Assembly (NCBI GenBank): GCA_963832725.1
Contig: CAWHVG010000002.1
Location: 868,001 to 932,000 of the forward strand
From: JAEZBP01 sp963832725
GTDB lineage: Bacteria > Myxococcota_A > Polyangia > Polyangiales > Sandaracinaceae
DNA length: 64,000 bases
Direction: 5' to 3'
This document shows, piece by piece, positions 9,514 through 18,138 of the stretch. Under the pieces are notes generated by a model. The model worked only from the letters and a program-made list of their open reading frames with translations. It had not been told where the DNA came from and did not search any database. A program made the position numbers and the translations under genes. How positions within the stretch are numbered: position 1 is the first letter of the stretch; the number at the start of each line of letters is the position of its first letter.

Positions 9514-11991
9514 ATGAGCGTGAAGCTCTCGACCGCGATTCCCATCTTGGCCGGCTCGGCCGCGATCATGCTCTCGAGCATCGGCTGGGCGATCGCGCAG
9601 GAGCGCCCTCCGGCGCCGCCCGCGCCGCAGGTGCGCCCCGAAGAGGACGCGCCCGCCCCTCGTTCCGCCGGCAAGCTCCGACCCTTCCTCACCGGCCTCG
9701 AAGGTCGCCCGGACGGGCGCACCTCGCCTGGCGCTCCGGTCGAATTCACGCTGGAAGACGCCGATCTGCCGGACATCGTTCGCATGATCTCACGCGTCAC
9801 GGGAAAGCGCTTCATCCTTCCCGCGAAAGCGCGGGCCATCAAGGCCACCGTCGTGTCCAGTCAGCCCGTGACCGCGGCGGAAGCCTATCGTGCGTTCTTG
9901 TCGATTCTGGATATCAACGGAATGACGGTCGAACCGTCCGGCGCGTACTTCTCGATCGTCGAGAGCGGCGAAGCCTCTCATATCGCGCCCCTCTACACCG
10001 GAGGCAGTGCGACGCCGAACGAGGACCGCTACGTCACGCGGATGGTCCGCGTACGCAACGTCTCGGCCGAGGATCTGTCGACGTTGTTGTCGAGCTTCAA
10101 GTCACAGGACGGAAGCATCATTGCGTACTCGCCCACCAATACGCTGATTATCACGGACACGGGTTCGAACATTCGCCGCATGATGACCATCTTGGCCGAA
10201 GTGGACGTGCCGCGAACGGGCGAGCAGATCTGGATCGAGCCCATCCATCACGCGACTGCGACCGAGCTCGCCGAGCGGCTGACGGAGATCTTCCCGAGCG
10301 GTGAGAGCCGTGGAGGCACGGGGGCAGGAGCGTCGCCGGCGCGAGGTCGCGCTCGCGGCGCAGATGACGGGCGGCCGGCCGGGTCGAGTGTTGCGTCATC
10401 GAGCGCGCCGGTGCACCCGAGCAACATCTTCGCGGACGAGCGGACCAACTCGCTCATCATCCTCGCGACCGAGCGGGCCTACCTCCGCATCCTCGAAGTC
10501 GTTCGCGCGCTCGACGTGCCGGTGGAGGGCGAAGGCTCGATCCACGTGCACCCCTTGCAGTACGCGGACGCCGAGGACATGGCTTCGACCCTCCAGAGCC
10601 TGATCGGCTCGGGGAGCGGGGCGGCATCCAAGGCGAGTCGACCGTCCGGCGTCTCCGCGGCGGCCGGCGGATCGGGCGTGCTGGACGGCGAGATCCACGT
10701 CCAGGCGCACGCGGCGACCAACTCGCTGCTCATCACCAGCTCGCTCCACGACTACGTCGCGCTGCGGCGTGTGATGGAGCGTCTCGACGTCGCTCCGCGT
10801 CAGGTCTTCATCGAGGCGGTGGTGATGGAGCTGAGCGTGCAAGGATCATCGAGCCTCGGCGTCGCCTACCACGGGGGCGCTTCACCGACCGTCGACGGAA
10901 ACTCGTCGCTGGCCATTGCGGGCTTCGACGCGGGCCACACCGCCACGGCCTCGACCTCGCTCAGCTCCGATCTGCTCCAAGGGCTCGCCGTCGGTGTCCG
11001 CGGGCCGGCCATCAGCGCGGCGTCGCAGCTCCTCGGCGTGTCAATCCCGAGCTTCGGTGTCGTCCTCAACGCGATCGCCAACTCGGCCGACGCGAACGTG
11101 CTCTCGACCCCGCACATCATCGCGATGGACAACATCCAGGCGGAGATCAACGTCGGCCAGAACATCCCCCTTCAGACCTCGGGGCTCTCCGGCAGCCTCG
11201 GCAATTCGCTGAGCAGCCTGGCCAGCGCCGCGAGCTCGAGCTCGTCCAACCTCTCGAGCCTCGCCGGGCTCGCGGGGTTGAGCAGCATGAGCGGCTCCTC
11301 CGGCGTCCAGCGGCAGAACGTCGGCACGACCATCCGCATCACGCCGCACATCAACGACGCCGGCGAGATCCGCATGGAGATCGAAGAGGAGATCTCCGAG
11401 GCCGGCGCGCCGCAGGGCACGCTGGGTGTGGTCCCGATCAACCAGCGCCTCGCCAAGACGCAGGTGGTGGTGCGTGACCAGCAGACGATCGTCATCGGCG
11501 GGCTGATGCGCGATCGCGTCTCGACGACCGAGGAGAAGGTGCCGGTGCTCGGCGACATCCCGATCCTCGGCGCCCTCTTTCGCCGGCGGAGCACCACCAA
11601 CGAGAAGACCAACCTCATGCTCTTCCTGACGCCCTACATCATCCGTTCGCCCGCCGACCTTCGCTCCATCTTCGAGCGCAAGCTGCGGGAGCGGCAGGAG
11701 TTCATCGACCGCTACTTCGTGCTCGAGGACCGGGCCTACACGCCGCTGGTGGATTACTCGCGGACGCGGGGGCTGGTCGCCGAGATCCTGAACGCCGTCG
11801 AGCGCGCGGACGAGGAGCACCAACTCGCCGTCGAGGCCGGTCGACTGCCCGAGCCCGTCGAGCATCGACCGCGCGCTCCAATCGGCGGCTCCGATGCACC
11901 GCTCGACGGAGCGCTCTTCATCACGCCGGACGGCGAGGTCGACGCCGACCCGAACGCGGAGCCCGCTCCCGGCGGGCCGGCGGGCGACTGA
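9514..11991 (+). CDS. gspD: Type II secretion system secretin GspD
   Basis: Outer-membrane secretin of the GspD/PilQ family, 825 aa. The signal peptide is hydrophobic to residue 28 and ends WAIAQ. An N0 domain follows (VEFTLEDADLPDIVRMISRV), then repeated N1-N3 domains (VRVRNVSAEDLSTLL, IHHATATELAERL, HPLQYADAEDMASTLQSLIG). These are separated by Ser/Gly/Ala-rich linkers. The secretin core contains RQVFIEAVVMELS, VLSTPHIIAMDN and the signature VPVLGDIPILGALFRR, followed by MLFLTPYII. The ATG has a strong GAGAGGAGGA ribosome site. No other gsp gene is visible nearby, so its pseudopilins and ATPase must lie elsewhere, or it serves another system. Confidence 0.92.
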   Translation: MSVKLSTAIPILAGSAAIMLSSIGWAIAQERPPAPPAPQVRPEEDAPAPRSAGKLRPFLTGLEGRPDGRTSPGAPVEFTLEDADLPDIVRMISRVTGKRFILPAKARAIKATVVSSQPVTAAEAYRAFLSILDINGMTVEPSGAYFSIVESGEASHIAPLYTGGSATPNEDRYVTRMVRVRNVSAEDLSTLLSSFKSQDGSIIAYSPTNTLIITDTGSNIRRMMTILAEVDVPRTGEQIWIEPIHHATATELAERLTEIFPSGESRGGTGAGASPARGRARGADDGRPAGSSVASSSAPVHPSNIFADERTNSLIILATERAYLRILEVVRALDVPVEGEGSIHVHPLQYADAEDMASTLQSLIGSGSGAASKASRPSGVSAAAGGSGVLDGEIHVQAHAATNSLLITSSLHDYVALRRVMERLDVAPRQVFIEAVVMELSVQGSSSLGVAYHGGASPTVDGNSSLAIAGFDAGHTATASTSLSSDLLQGLAVGVRGPAISAASQLLGVSIPSFGVVLNAIANSADANVLSTPHIIAMDNIQAEINVGQNIPLQTSGLSGSLGNSLSSLASAASSSSSNLSSLAGLAGLSSMSGSSGVQRQNVGTTIRITPHINDAGEIRMEIEEEISEAGAPQGTLGVVPINQRLAKTQVVVRDQQTIVIGGLMRDRVSTTEEKVPVLGDIPILGALFRRRSTTNEKTNLMLFLTPYIIRSPADLRSIFERKLRERQEFIDRYFVLEDRAYTPLVDYSRTRGLVAEILNAVERADEEHQLAVEAGRLPEPVEHRPRAPIGGSDAPLDGALFITPDGEVDADPNAEPAPGGPAGD

Positions 11992-12359
11992 CGCTCCCAG
12001 GCGAATCACGTCCACACGCCGCCGCCGCCCGGGCGGTGGCGTTGCCCGTCGCACGTGTGCGATCGCCACGCGCCTCGCGGCTCCCAGGTGCCGGATCCGT
12101 CTCGCAGGCGCGGTTCGCGTCGCGACGGAGCTCGAGCCCCCTCCCGACGGGCGACGACCCGAGCCCCTCCGCGGCGCAGCCCTTCGTGGAGGCTGGACCG
12201 GTCTCGCTGACTGCGCTCGGCCCGATGGGGCGGGCGACCTCGAAGGCGCCTCACGGACGACCGGTGCGGGCCGCCGACACGTCCCCGAAACCCGGTGGAC
12301 GCCGGGCCGAGGGCCCTTCATCATCCGGCGCGCCGACGAGATGAAAGGGCGCCGAACCG
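11992..12359. other. Intergenic stretch downstream of gspD
   Basis: About 370 bp without a supported gene. Frames on both strands are open only because of the base composition and are Arg/Pro-rich without recognisable motifs. It probably holds the gspD terminator and the promoter for the oxygenase-rlmN pair; no specific site could be identified. Confidence 0.4.
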
Positions 12360-13482
12360 ATGAGCAGTGACGAAGGCAATCTCAACATCCCCACGGTCGA
12401 CCTGGCCGACCTCGTACACCACGACCGCGCGGTGCGGGCGGAGGCCTCCGACGCCATTCGCGAGGGCTTCGCGACCTACGGCCTGGTGTTCGCCAAGAAC
12501 CACGGCGTGGACCTGGAGCTGCGCGACCGGCTCTACGAGCGCTTCGTGGCGTTCACCGATCGGCCCGCGGTCGAAAAGGAAACGGTCAATCGCCCCGAGA
12601 TTCTGGTTCCAGCGCGGGTGGACGCCGCCGAACACGGAGACAGCGGTCGTCGCGGGCGGGCAGCCGGACTTCAAGGAGTGCTACTTCGCGGCGCCGATGC
12701 CGACCAATCCGGCCGGCCACATCGAGTACCCCGAGATCTTCGCCGACAACGTGTGGCCGGAAGGCGACGAGGCGTTCCGCGACGATTACATCTCGCTCGG
12801 TCAGCAGCTCCACGAAGCGGGTCTGAGCCTGCTCTCCGGGCTCTCCCTGGCGCTCGGGCTGCCGCCGCGCGGCTTCGATCACCGGCTCGAGGGCGGCGCC
12901 CACGTCTTCCGGCTCTTGCGCTACCTGCCCCTCGGCCCCGACCAGGTCGACAAAGGGATCCTCTGGGGCGAGGAGCACACCGACTTCAACCTCCTCACGC
13001 TCTTGCCGGGCGGTCGCTTCTTGGATCCTCAGGGATCGCCCTGCGCGCGGCCGGACGAGGCCAGCGGGCTCTTCTTGCGCACGCGGCCGACCAAGGAGCA
13101 TCCGCGCGGCGTGATGGTGCGCGGTCGTCCGCCGGAGGGCTGCATCGTGGCGCAGGTGGGGCAGGCGCTGGAGATCCTCACCGGCGGCGCCGTGCTGGCC
13201 ACGCCACACGTGATCACGGCGCCGAAGACGCCCGGCTACACCCGCGTGAGCGGTGCCCACTTCCTGCACCTGCACCCGCACCAGATGGTCTTGCCCTTCG
13301 AGCGCTTCCGGACGCCCGAGACGCTCGCCGCGTACAGCCCGCCGGTGCTCGCCGGGACCTACTCCATCAAGACCCTGGTCGACATCGGCCTCGCGCCGAA
13401 GGACGCGATCGACAAGCTCGGCTACCGACACTACGCGCGCCTGGCGACGATCCGCGCCGAGGAGAGCGGCGGCACCAAGTGA
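12360..13482 (+). CDS. 2-oxoglutarate/Fe(II)-dependent oxygenase, isopenicillin-N-synthase-like (one apparent frameshift)
   Basis: Non-heme iron oxygenase of the IPNS/2OG-Fe(II) superfamily, about 374 aa once corrected. The N-terminal domain reads IPTVDLADLVHHD and DAIREGFATYGLVFAKNHGV. The double-stranded beta-helix core has the iron ligand motif HTD in GEEHTDFNLLTLL and the distal His in VLATPHVI. An insertion at GATTC 12599-12603 splits the gene; removing one base reads NRPEIWFQRGWTPPN and joins the frames. The stop overlaps the start of the RlmN-like gene (GTGA), so the two are translationally coupled. The substrate is unknown. Being co-encoded with an RNA methyltransferase, a role in RNA or tRNA modification is conceivable, but that is inference. 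Confidence 0.82.
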
Positions 13483-14573
13483 GCGAGGTCGTGCTCCCGC
13501 CCAGCGCGCCGCTTCGGATGGCGCGCCCGCACCTCTTCGGCATGCGGGCGAGCGAGGTCGTGGAGCACCTCGCGGCGCAGGGCGCGAGCGCGACCGAGTC
13601 CGAGGCGCGGCGCGTGCTCGCCCACGTGGTCTCGCGCAGGCAGGAGGATCTCGCGCTGCCGCGCCCCATCCGAAAGGACATCGCAGCCGCGATCGAGCGC
13701 TGCTTCGAGCGCGCGCCGCTCGAGATCGTGGAGCGCGTCACCGACCCGGACGACGCGTTCGTGAAGTACCTCTTCCGCTCGCCCGACGGCGCGCTCTCGG
13801 AGGCGGTGCGCATCCCGCTGCACAAGCCGGGGTGCTTCAGCGTGTGCCTGAGCTCGCAGGTCGGCTGCGCCATGCAGTGCGACTTCTGCGCCACGGGCAG
13901 GCTGGGCCTGAGCCGTCACATGGCGGCGTGGGAGATAGTGGCCGCGTTCCGGGCCGTCGCCGCCGAGGCGCCGGGCCGCGTGACCGGCGCCGTCTTCCAG
14001 GGCCAGGGCGAGCCCTTCCACAACTACGACGAGGTGATCCGCGCGGCGTCGATCCTCTGCGATCCGTGCGGCGGCCGCATCGCGGCCGAAGCGATCACCA
14101 TCTCGACCGTCGGCCTCGTGCCGCAGATCCGACGCTACACCCGCGAGGGCCACCGCTTCCGGCTGATCGTCTCGCTGACCAGCGCCGTCGCGGAGCGGCG
14201 CCGGCGTCTCTTGCCGGTGGCCGGCCGCTTCTCGATCGACGAGCTCGCCGCCGCCCTGCGCGAGCGCGCGGAGGCGACCGGCAAGCGGGTGACCGTCGCC
14301 TGGGTGCTGATGGGTGGCGTGAACCACGACGAGGAGGAGATCGCCCACTTGCGCGAGCTGCTCCGCGACGTCCCGCTCCGGCTCAACCTCATCGACGTCA
14401 ACGACGCGCGCGAAGACGGCTACCGCCGCGCGAGCGACGAAGAGCGCGGCGCGTTCGTCGACGGCCTCTCCCGCCTTCACGTCCCAATCGTCCGCCGCTA
14501 CTCGGGCGGCCGAAAGAGCCACGCCGCCTGCGGCATGCTGGCGGCCCGCAAGCTCGCCGAGCTCGCGCGCTGA
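13479..14573 (+). CDS. RlmN/Cfr-family radical SAM RNA methyltransferase
   Basis: Radical SAM methyltransferase, 364 aa, related to RlmN (C2-methylation of A2503 of 23S rRNA and of some tRNAs). The essential cysteines are visible: the CxxxCxxC iron-sulfur motif in QVGCAMQCDFCATG, a preceding Cys seven residues upstream (VCLSSQVGC), and a C-terminal Cys in HAACGML matching the methyl-carrying Cys. Other family motifs are GQGEPFHNYDEV (for GMGEPLLNYD), ISTVGLVP and VLMGGVNHDEEEI. It starts GTG at 13479, overlapping the oxygenase stop by four bases. The substitutions in GQGEP and in the usual SLHAPND segment (here SLTSAVAERR) suggest a paralogue rather than the housekeeping RlmN. Confidence 0.87.
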   Translation: MSEVVLPPSAPLRMARPHLFGMRASEVVEHLAAQGASATESEARRVLAHVVSRRQEDLALPRPIRKDIAAAIERCFERAPLEIVERVTDPDDAFVKYLFRSPDGALSEAVRIPLHKPGCFSVCLSSQVGCAMQCDFCATGRLGLSRHMAAWEIVAAFRAVAAEAPGRVTGAVFQGQGEPFHNYDEVIRAASILCDPCGGRIAAEAITISTVGLVPQIRRYTREGHRFRLIVSLTSAVAERRRRLLPVAGRFSIDELAAALRERAEATGKRVTVAWVLMGGVNHDEEEIAHLRELLRDVPLRLNLIDVNDAREDGYRRASDEERGAFVDGLSRLHVPIVRRYSGGRKSHAACGMLAARKLAELAR

Positions 14574-14592
14574 GGAACGGGCGCCGAGGAAA

Positions 14593-15759
14593 TCAGAGCG
14601 CGCGGTCGGGGGTGAAGTTGGACTCCACCCACTCTCGGAAGCGGGGCAGCTCGAGGCGGTCGAGCAGCGGCAAGAACGAGCGCTCGACCCGGTCCTCGCG
14701 CGCGATCTCCTCGAAAGGACGTACGCCGCAGTCGTGGGCTGCGAGCACGTAGGGCATGATCTCCGATCGGCCGCCGTCGAAGGCGTCGAAGAGCAGCGAG
14801 GCCTTGAGGTAGGCCGCCGAGACGTCGGCGAAGCGAGGGCGTACTCCGCGGAGGTAGCGGCTGAAGGGCTCCGCGATGACCCGGCGGTCCGGCCAATCGA
14901 CGAGCCCGAACGCCGCGAGCTGATCGCGCAGGTACGCGCTCGCCGAAGGGCTGGGCGAGATCGCGTTTCGCGCGTCGCGCTCGTAGCCCTCCGCGACGAC
15001 GACCAGCGCGTGATCGGTCTGGCCGAGCGCGTCGGCGATCTCCTGGAGCACCCCGTCGGGGAAGCGGAAGAAGGGGAGCACCACCAGGTGCGCGCGTGAC
15101 GCCACGCCACAGTGCAGCGCGTGGCGCCCGCTGCGGTTGCCCATCATCTCGAGCAGGTAGATGCGCTTGTGCGTGTAGGCGTCTTCGTAGAGGCCGCGCG
15201 CGATCGTGCCGCCCGCCTCCACGCCGCTCAAAAAGCCAATCGCGCGGTCGCCGGCGAGGTCGTTGTCGACCGAGACGTTGATGAAGCCGGCGCTGGGCCG
15301 CTCTTCGCCGAACGCGCCGAGCCAGCTCTTGAGCCCCTCGAGGGTGCCGTTGCCGCCGACGCAGATCACGTGGGTGAAGCCCTGCTGCCGGAAGGTCTCT
15401 GCCGCCTCCGCGCGGCGCTCGGGCTCGTGGAACCCGAGGTAGCGCTCGCTCCGGAAGTCGCTCCCGGGATCCTGCACCCGCCGGCCCATCGAGCGCGCCG
15501 GGATGTTCTGGGCCAGCAGCGCATAGCGCTCCTTGCGGCCCACCGTGAGCCGCTCGAACTTCAGCTCGGTGCGGGCCTCCGCGGTCAGCGAGCGGAAGCC
15601 CTCGCTCGCCGCCCACAGCTCGTAGCCGCGTCGCGAAGCCTCCTCCGTGATCGCCACCGCCACCGACGAGTACCCGGGCGCGTTGCCGCCATCGAAGACC
15701 GCGAGCAGCCGGCGCGCCGCCCGGGGCACGGTGCTCGGACGCAGGAAGGGCGTCGTCAT
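14593..15759 (-). CDS. Phosphofructokinase-family protein with altered active-site motif
   Basis: A 388-aa protein of the PfkA fold. It opens VFDGGNAPGYSSVAVAI, matching the GGDAPGMN nucleotide/sugar loop. The motif VGGNGTLEGL stands where active phosphofructokinases have GGDGS, FINVSVDNDLAGD stands for the TIDND catalytic stretch, and YLLEMMGNRSG for EVMGRHAG. The first two residues of TIDND are changed but both aspartates remain; the Mg-binding Asp of GGDGS is Asn. It may phosphorylate another sugar phosphate or be impaired. ATG 15759 begins MTTPFLR; an upstream in-frame ATG at 15789 is less likely. It is convergent with the RlmN-like gene. Confidence 0.75.
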   Translation of the reverse strand: MTTPFLRPSTVPRAARRLLAVFDGGNAPGYSSVAVAITEEASRRGYELWAASEGFRSLTAEARTELKFERLTVGRKERYALLAQNIPARSMGRRVQDPGSDFRSERYLGFHEPERRAEAAETFRQQGFTHVICVGGNGTLEGLKSWLGAFGEERPSAGFINVSVDNDLAGDRAIGFLSGVEAGGTIARGLYEDAYTHKRIYLLEMMGNRSGRHALHCGVASRAHLVVLPFFRFPDGVLQEIADALGQTDHALVVVAEGYERDARNAISPSPSASAYLRDQLAAFGLVDWPDRRVIAEPFSRYLRGVRPRFADVSAAYLKASLLFDAFDGGRSEIMPYVLAAHDCGVRPFEEIAREDRVERSFLPLLDRLELPRFREWVESNFTPDRAL

Positions 15760-15933
15760 GCCGCGGAGCGTAGCCCAGAACGGAGTCACGTCGACGCTTC
15801 CAGCGGCGCCCGCGGCGTATCGGCTTCACCCGTCGATGTCGACGGAGCGTGACCTCGATGCAGGCAACGTCATGGACTTCGGTACCGCCTCGCGGCGGGA
15901 CGGATGCCTCTCGCCGGGAAAGCCCGGTTCCGC

Positions 15934-17428
15934 TCAGGCGCGGATCGGCGGGCGCTTGTCGAACCAGGGGCACGCCTCTTCGAGCTGGGCGGCGAGCCGC
16001 AGGACGCGCGCGTCTTCGCCGAGGCGGCCGGTGATCATCGAGCCCATCGGCAGGCCCTCGTCGGTCCAGAAGAGCGGGACGCTGGCGGAAGGCTGGCCGG
16101 TGACGTTGAAGACCGGGGTGTAGGGCGCGAAGGCATAGGCGCGGTCGACGGCGCGGTCGACGAGGCCCGGGATGCGGAGCAGCTCCGGCCGGCCGGCCTT
16201 GGCCACGAAGCTCTGCAGGTGCAGCTCGGCGCCGGTCGGCGCGAGCGAGCCGTGCGGCTTGGGCGCGTGCCCGACGGTCGGCGAGAGCAGGACGTCGTAC
16301 CTCTCGAAGAAGCGCAACACGCGGCGGGCCTGCTCCAAGAGGATGCGTCGCTGGACCACGAAATGACCGGCGTCGATCGAGCGGCCCACCAGCGAGAGCA
16401 GCCAGGTCGCGAGCTCCACGTCGCTCGGCCGCACCGGGCGGTGCAAGACCTGCTCGGCCATCTCGAGCTCGCTCGCCACCGACGCGGCGAAGTGCAGGAA
16501 GAACGCGCGGGCGAAGGTGTGTCCGTCGACGAAGGGACGCGCCGGCTCGACGTCGTGGCCCAGCGACTCGCAGAGCGCGGCGGCTTCCTCCACCGCGCGG
16601 GTGGCGTCGACGTCCGGCTCCGCAGGTAAGAGCGGCTCCATCGTGAACGCGATCCGGAGCTTCTCCGGCGGCCGGTCCAGTCCGCGCAGGAAGCTCCCGC
16701 CCGGCGGTGCGAAGAACATGGATCCCGGCTCCGGTCCGGCGCTGATGTCGAGCAGCGCGGCGCTGTCGCGCACGGAGCGGGTCAGCGCGTGCTCGATGGC
16801 GAACTGGAAGAAGATTCTCGCTCGCTTCGGGACCGGTCGGGGTGCGCATCCGCGAGGGCTTGAATCCGAACACGCCGCAGCAGGAGGCCGGGATGCGAAT
16901 GGAGCCGCCCCCGTCGCTGCCGTGGGCCATGGGGAGGATGCCGGCCGCGACGGCCGCCGCCGCGCCGCCGCTGGAGCCGCCGGGGGTGACGCCATGCCGC
17001 CACGGGTTGTGGGTCGGCCCGTAGAGCTCGGCCTCGCTGGTCGGGAGGATGCCGAGCTCGGGTGTGCTGGTCCGCCCGAAGATCACCAACCCGGCTTCTT
17101 CGTAGCGGCGCACCAGCTCCGAATGACGAGCGGGCACGTAGCCGCTGTACACGCGGCTTCCGGCGCGCATGGGGACGCCTTCGTAGGCGGCGTTGAGGTC
17201 TTTGAGCAGGAAAGGCACACCGCGGAAGAGGCCGTCGCCGAGCTCGCTCCGGGCTCGCTTGCGCGCCAGCTCGTACATCGGCGTGACGATGGCGTTGAGC
17301 CGCGGGTTCACCCGCTCCGCCCGCGCGATCGCCTCTTCGAGCAGCTCCGCCGGCTGCACCTCGCCTTTGGTCACGAGCTCCGCGAGCCCGAGACCGTCCC
17401 GCCGGTCGTACTCCTCTGCGAGCGTCAT
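15934..17428 (-). CDS. Amidase-signature-family amidohydrolase (one apparent frameshift)
   Basis: Amidase signature enzyme, about 497 aa corrected, with the Ser-cisSer-Lys triad. The Lys lies in VPFLLKDLNAAYEG, the cis-Ser in TPGGSSGGAAAAVAAG, and the nucleophile Ser in GSDGGGSIRIPASCCGVFG. The gene is broken at GATTC 16813-16817. Upstream the frame reads RMRTPTGPEASE, downstream FFQFAIEHALTRSVRDSAAL; removing one base gives GPEASEIFFQFAIEHALT, as expected for the family. It starts ATG 17428 (MTLAEEYDRRDGLGLAELV). No signal peptide is seen, so it is cytoplasmic. The substrate (for example glutamamide, nicotinamide or 6-aminohexanoate oligomers) cannot be read from sequence. Confidence 0.87.
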
Positions 17429-17515
17429 CGCGCCGTTGTAGCAGCCCGGAGGCGCCTCGCGCGACTGCCCCGCGGCGGCGCCGAGCGCTTCGCGTGCTTA
17501 TGCTGTCGGGCGATC

Positions 17516-18049
17516 ATGGGTATGCAGGGAATTCTATGCGCGCTCTCCGACAAGCGGCGGGCCATGCTCGAGGACGACCCCGAGCTCTTCTCGGCGGTGT
17601 TGAGCGCGCGGCACGAGGAGCAGGTCCCGGGGCTCCTCGATCTCGACCGGAGCTGGCACGCGCTCGACGTGCTGCTCGGAGAAGGCGAGGACGCGGTGCT
17701 CGGCGACGCGGTGCTCGGCCGTCGCGGCCGCTCGTTCGGGCCCTCGCTCGCGTTCGGCCGTCCCAAGCTGCTGGAGCCACCGCGCGTGGTCGAGGTGGCC
17801 GGCGCGCTGTCCGCGTTGCCGAAGGACACGGTCGAGCGGGGGTACGGTTCCCTCGCCGGACGCACGGTGCACGGTGGGTACGGGCCGAAGGAGTCGCCGG
17901 CCTCGCAGTACGACGACCTGCTCGTCGGCGTCGACGACCACGAAGTCGGCGCCGAGCGAGCGGAGCTGCGAACACGCTTCGAGGCGGTCCGCCGGTTCTA
18001 CCGCGAGGCGGCGGAGCGCGGCGACTCGGTGCTGGCCGTCGTGATCTGA
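17516..18049 (+). CDS. DUF1877 (YfbM-like) family protein
   Basis: Small cytoplasmic protein, 177 aa, beginning MGMQGILCALSDKRRAMLED. It has the features of the YfbM/DUF1877 family: LDLDRSWHALDVLLGEGED near the middle, LLEPPRVVEVAGALSAL, and the C-terminal half FEAVRRFYREAAERGDSVLAVV. Function is unknown in this family. ATG 17516 and ATG 17522 are both possible and neither has a clear ribosome site. The upstream amidase gene diverges from it with a gap of about 90 bp, which must hold both promoters. Confidence 0.75.
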   Translation: MGMQGILCALSDKRRAMLEDDPELFSAVLSARHEEQVPGLLDLDRSWHALDVLLGEGEDAVLGDAVLGRRGRSFGPSLAFGRPKLLEPPRVVEVAGALSALPKDTVERGYGSLAGRTVHGGYGPKESPASQYDDLLVGVDDHEVGAERAELRTRFEAVRRFYREAAERGDSVLAVVI

Positions 18050-18054
18050 GCGAC

Positions 18055-18138
18055 GATCAGCGCAGCGTGATCAGCGCAGCGTGATCAGCGCAGCGTGACC
18101 AGCGCAACGTGATCAGCGCAGCGTGATCAGCGCAGCGA
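18055..18138. repeat. Six tandem copies of a 14-bp repeat at the 3' ends of convergent genes
   Basis: The unit GATCAGCGCAGCGT is repeated six times head to tail. Copy 4 has two changes (GACCAGCGCAACGT) and the last copy ends in A. The array starts six bases after the DUF1877 stop and overlaps the last codons and stop of the convergent lipoprotein gene, whose stop triplet lies within the final unit. It looks like repeated duplication of that gene's 3' end. Confidence 0.9.
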
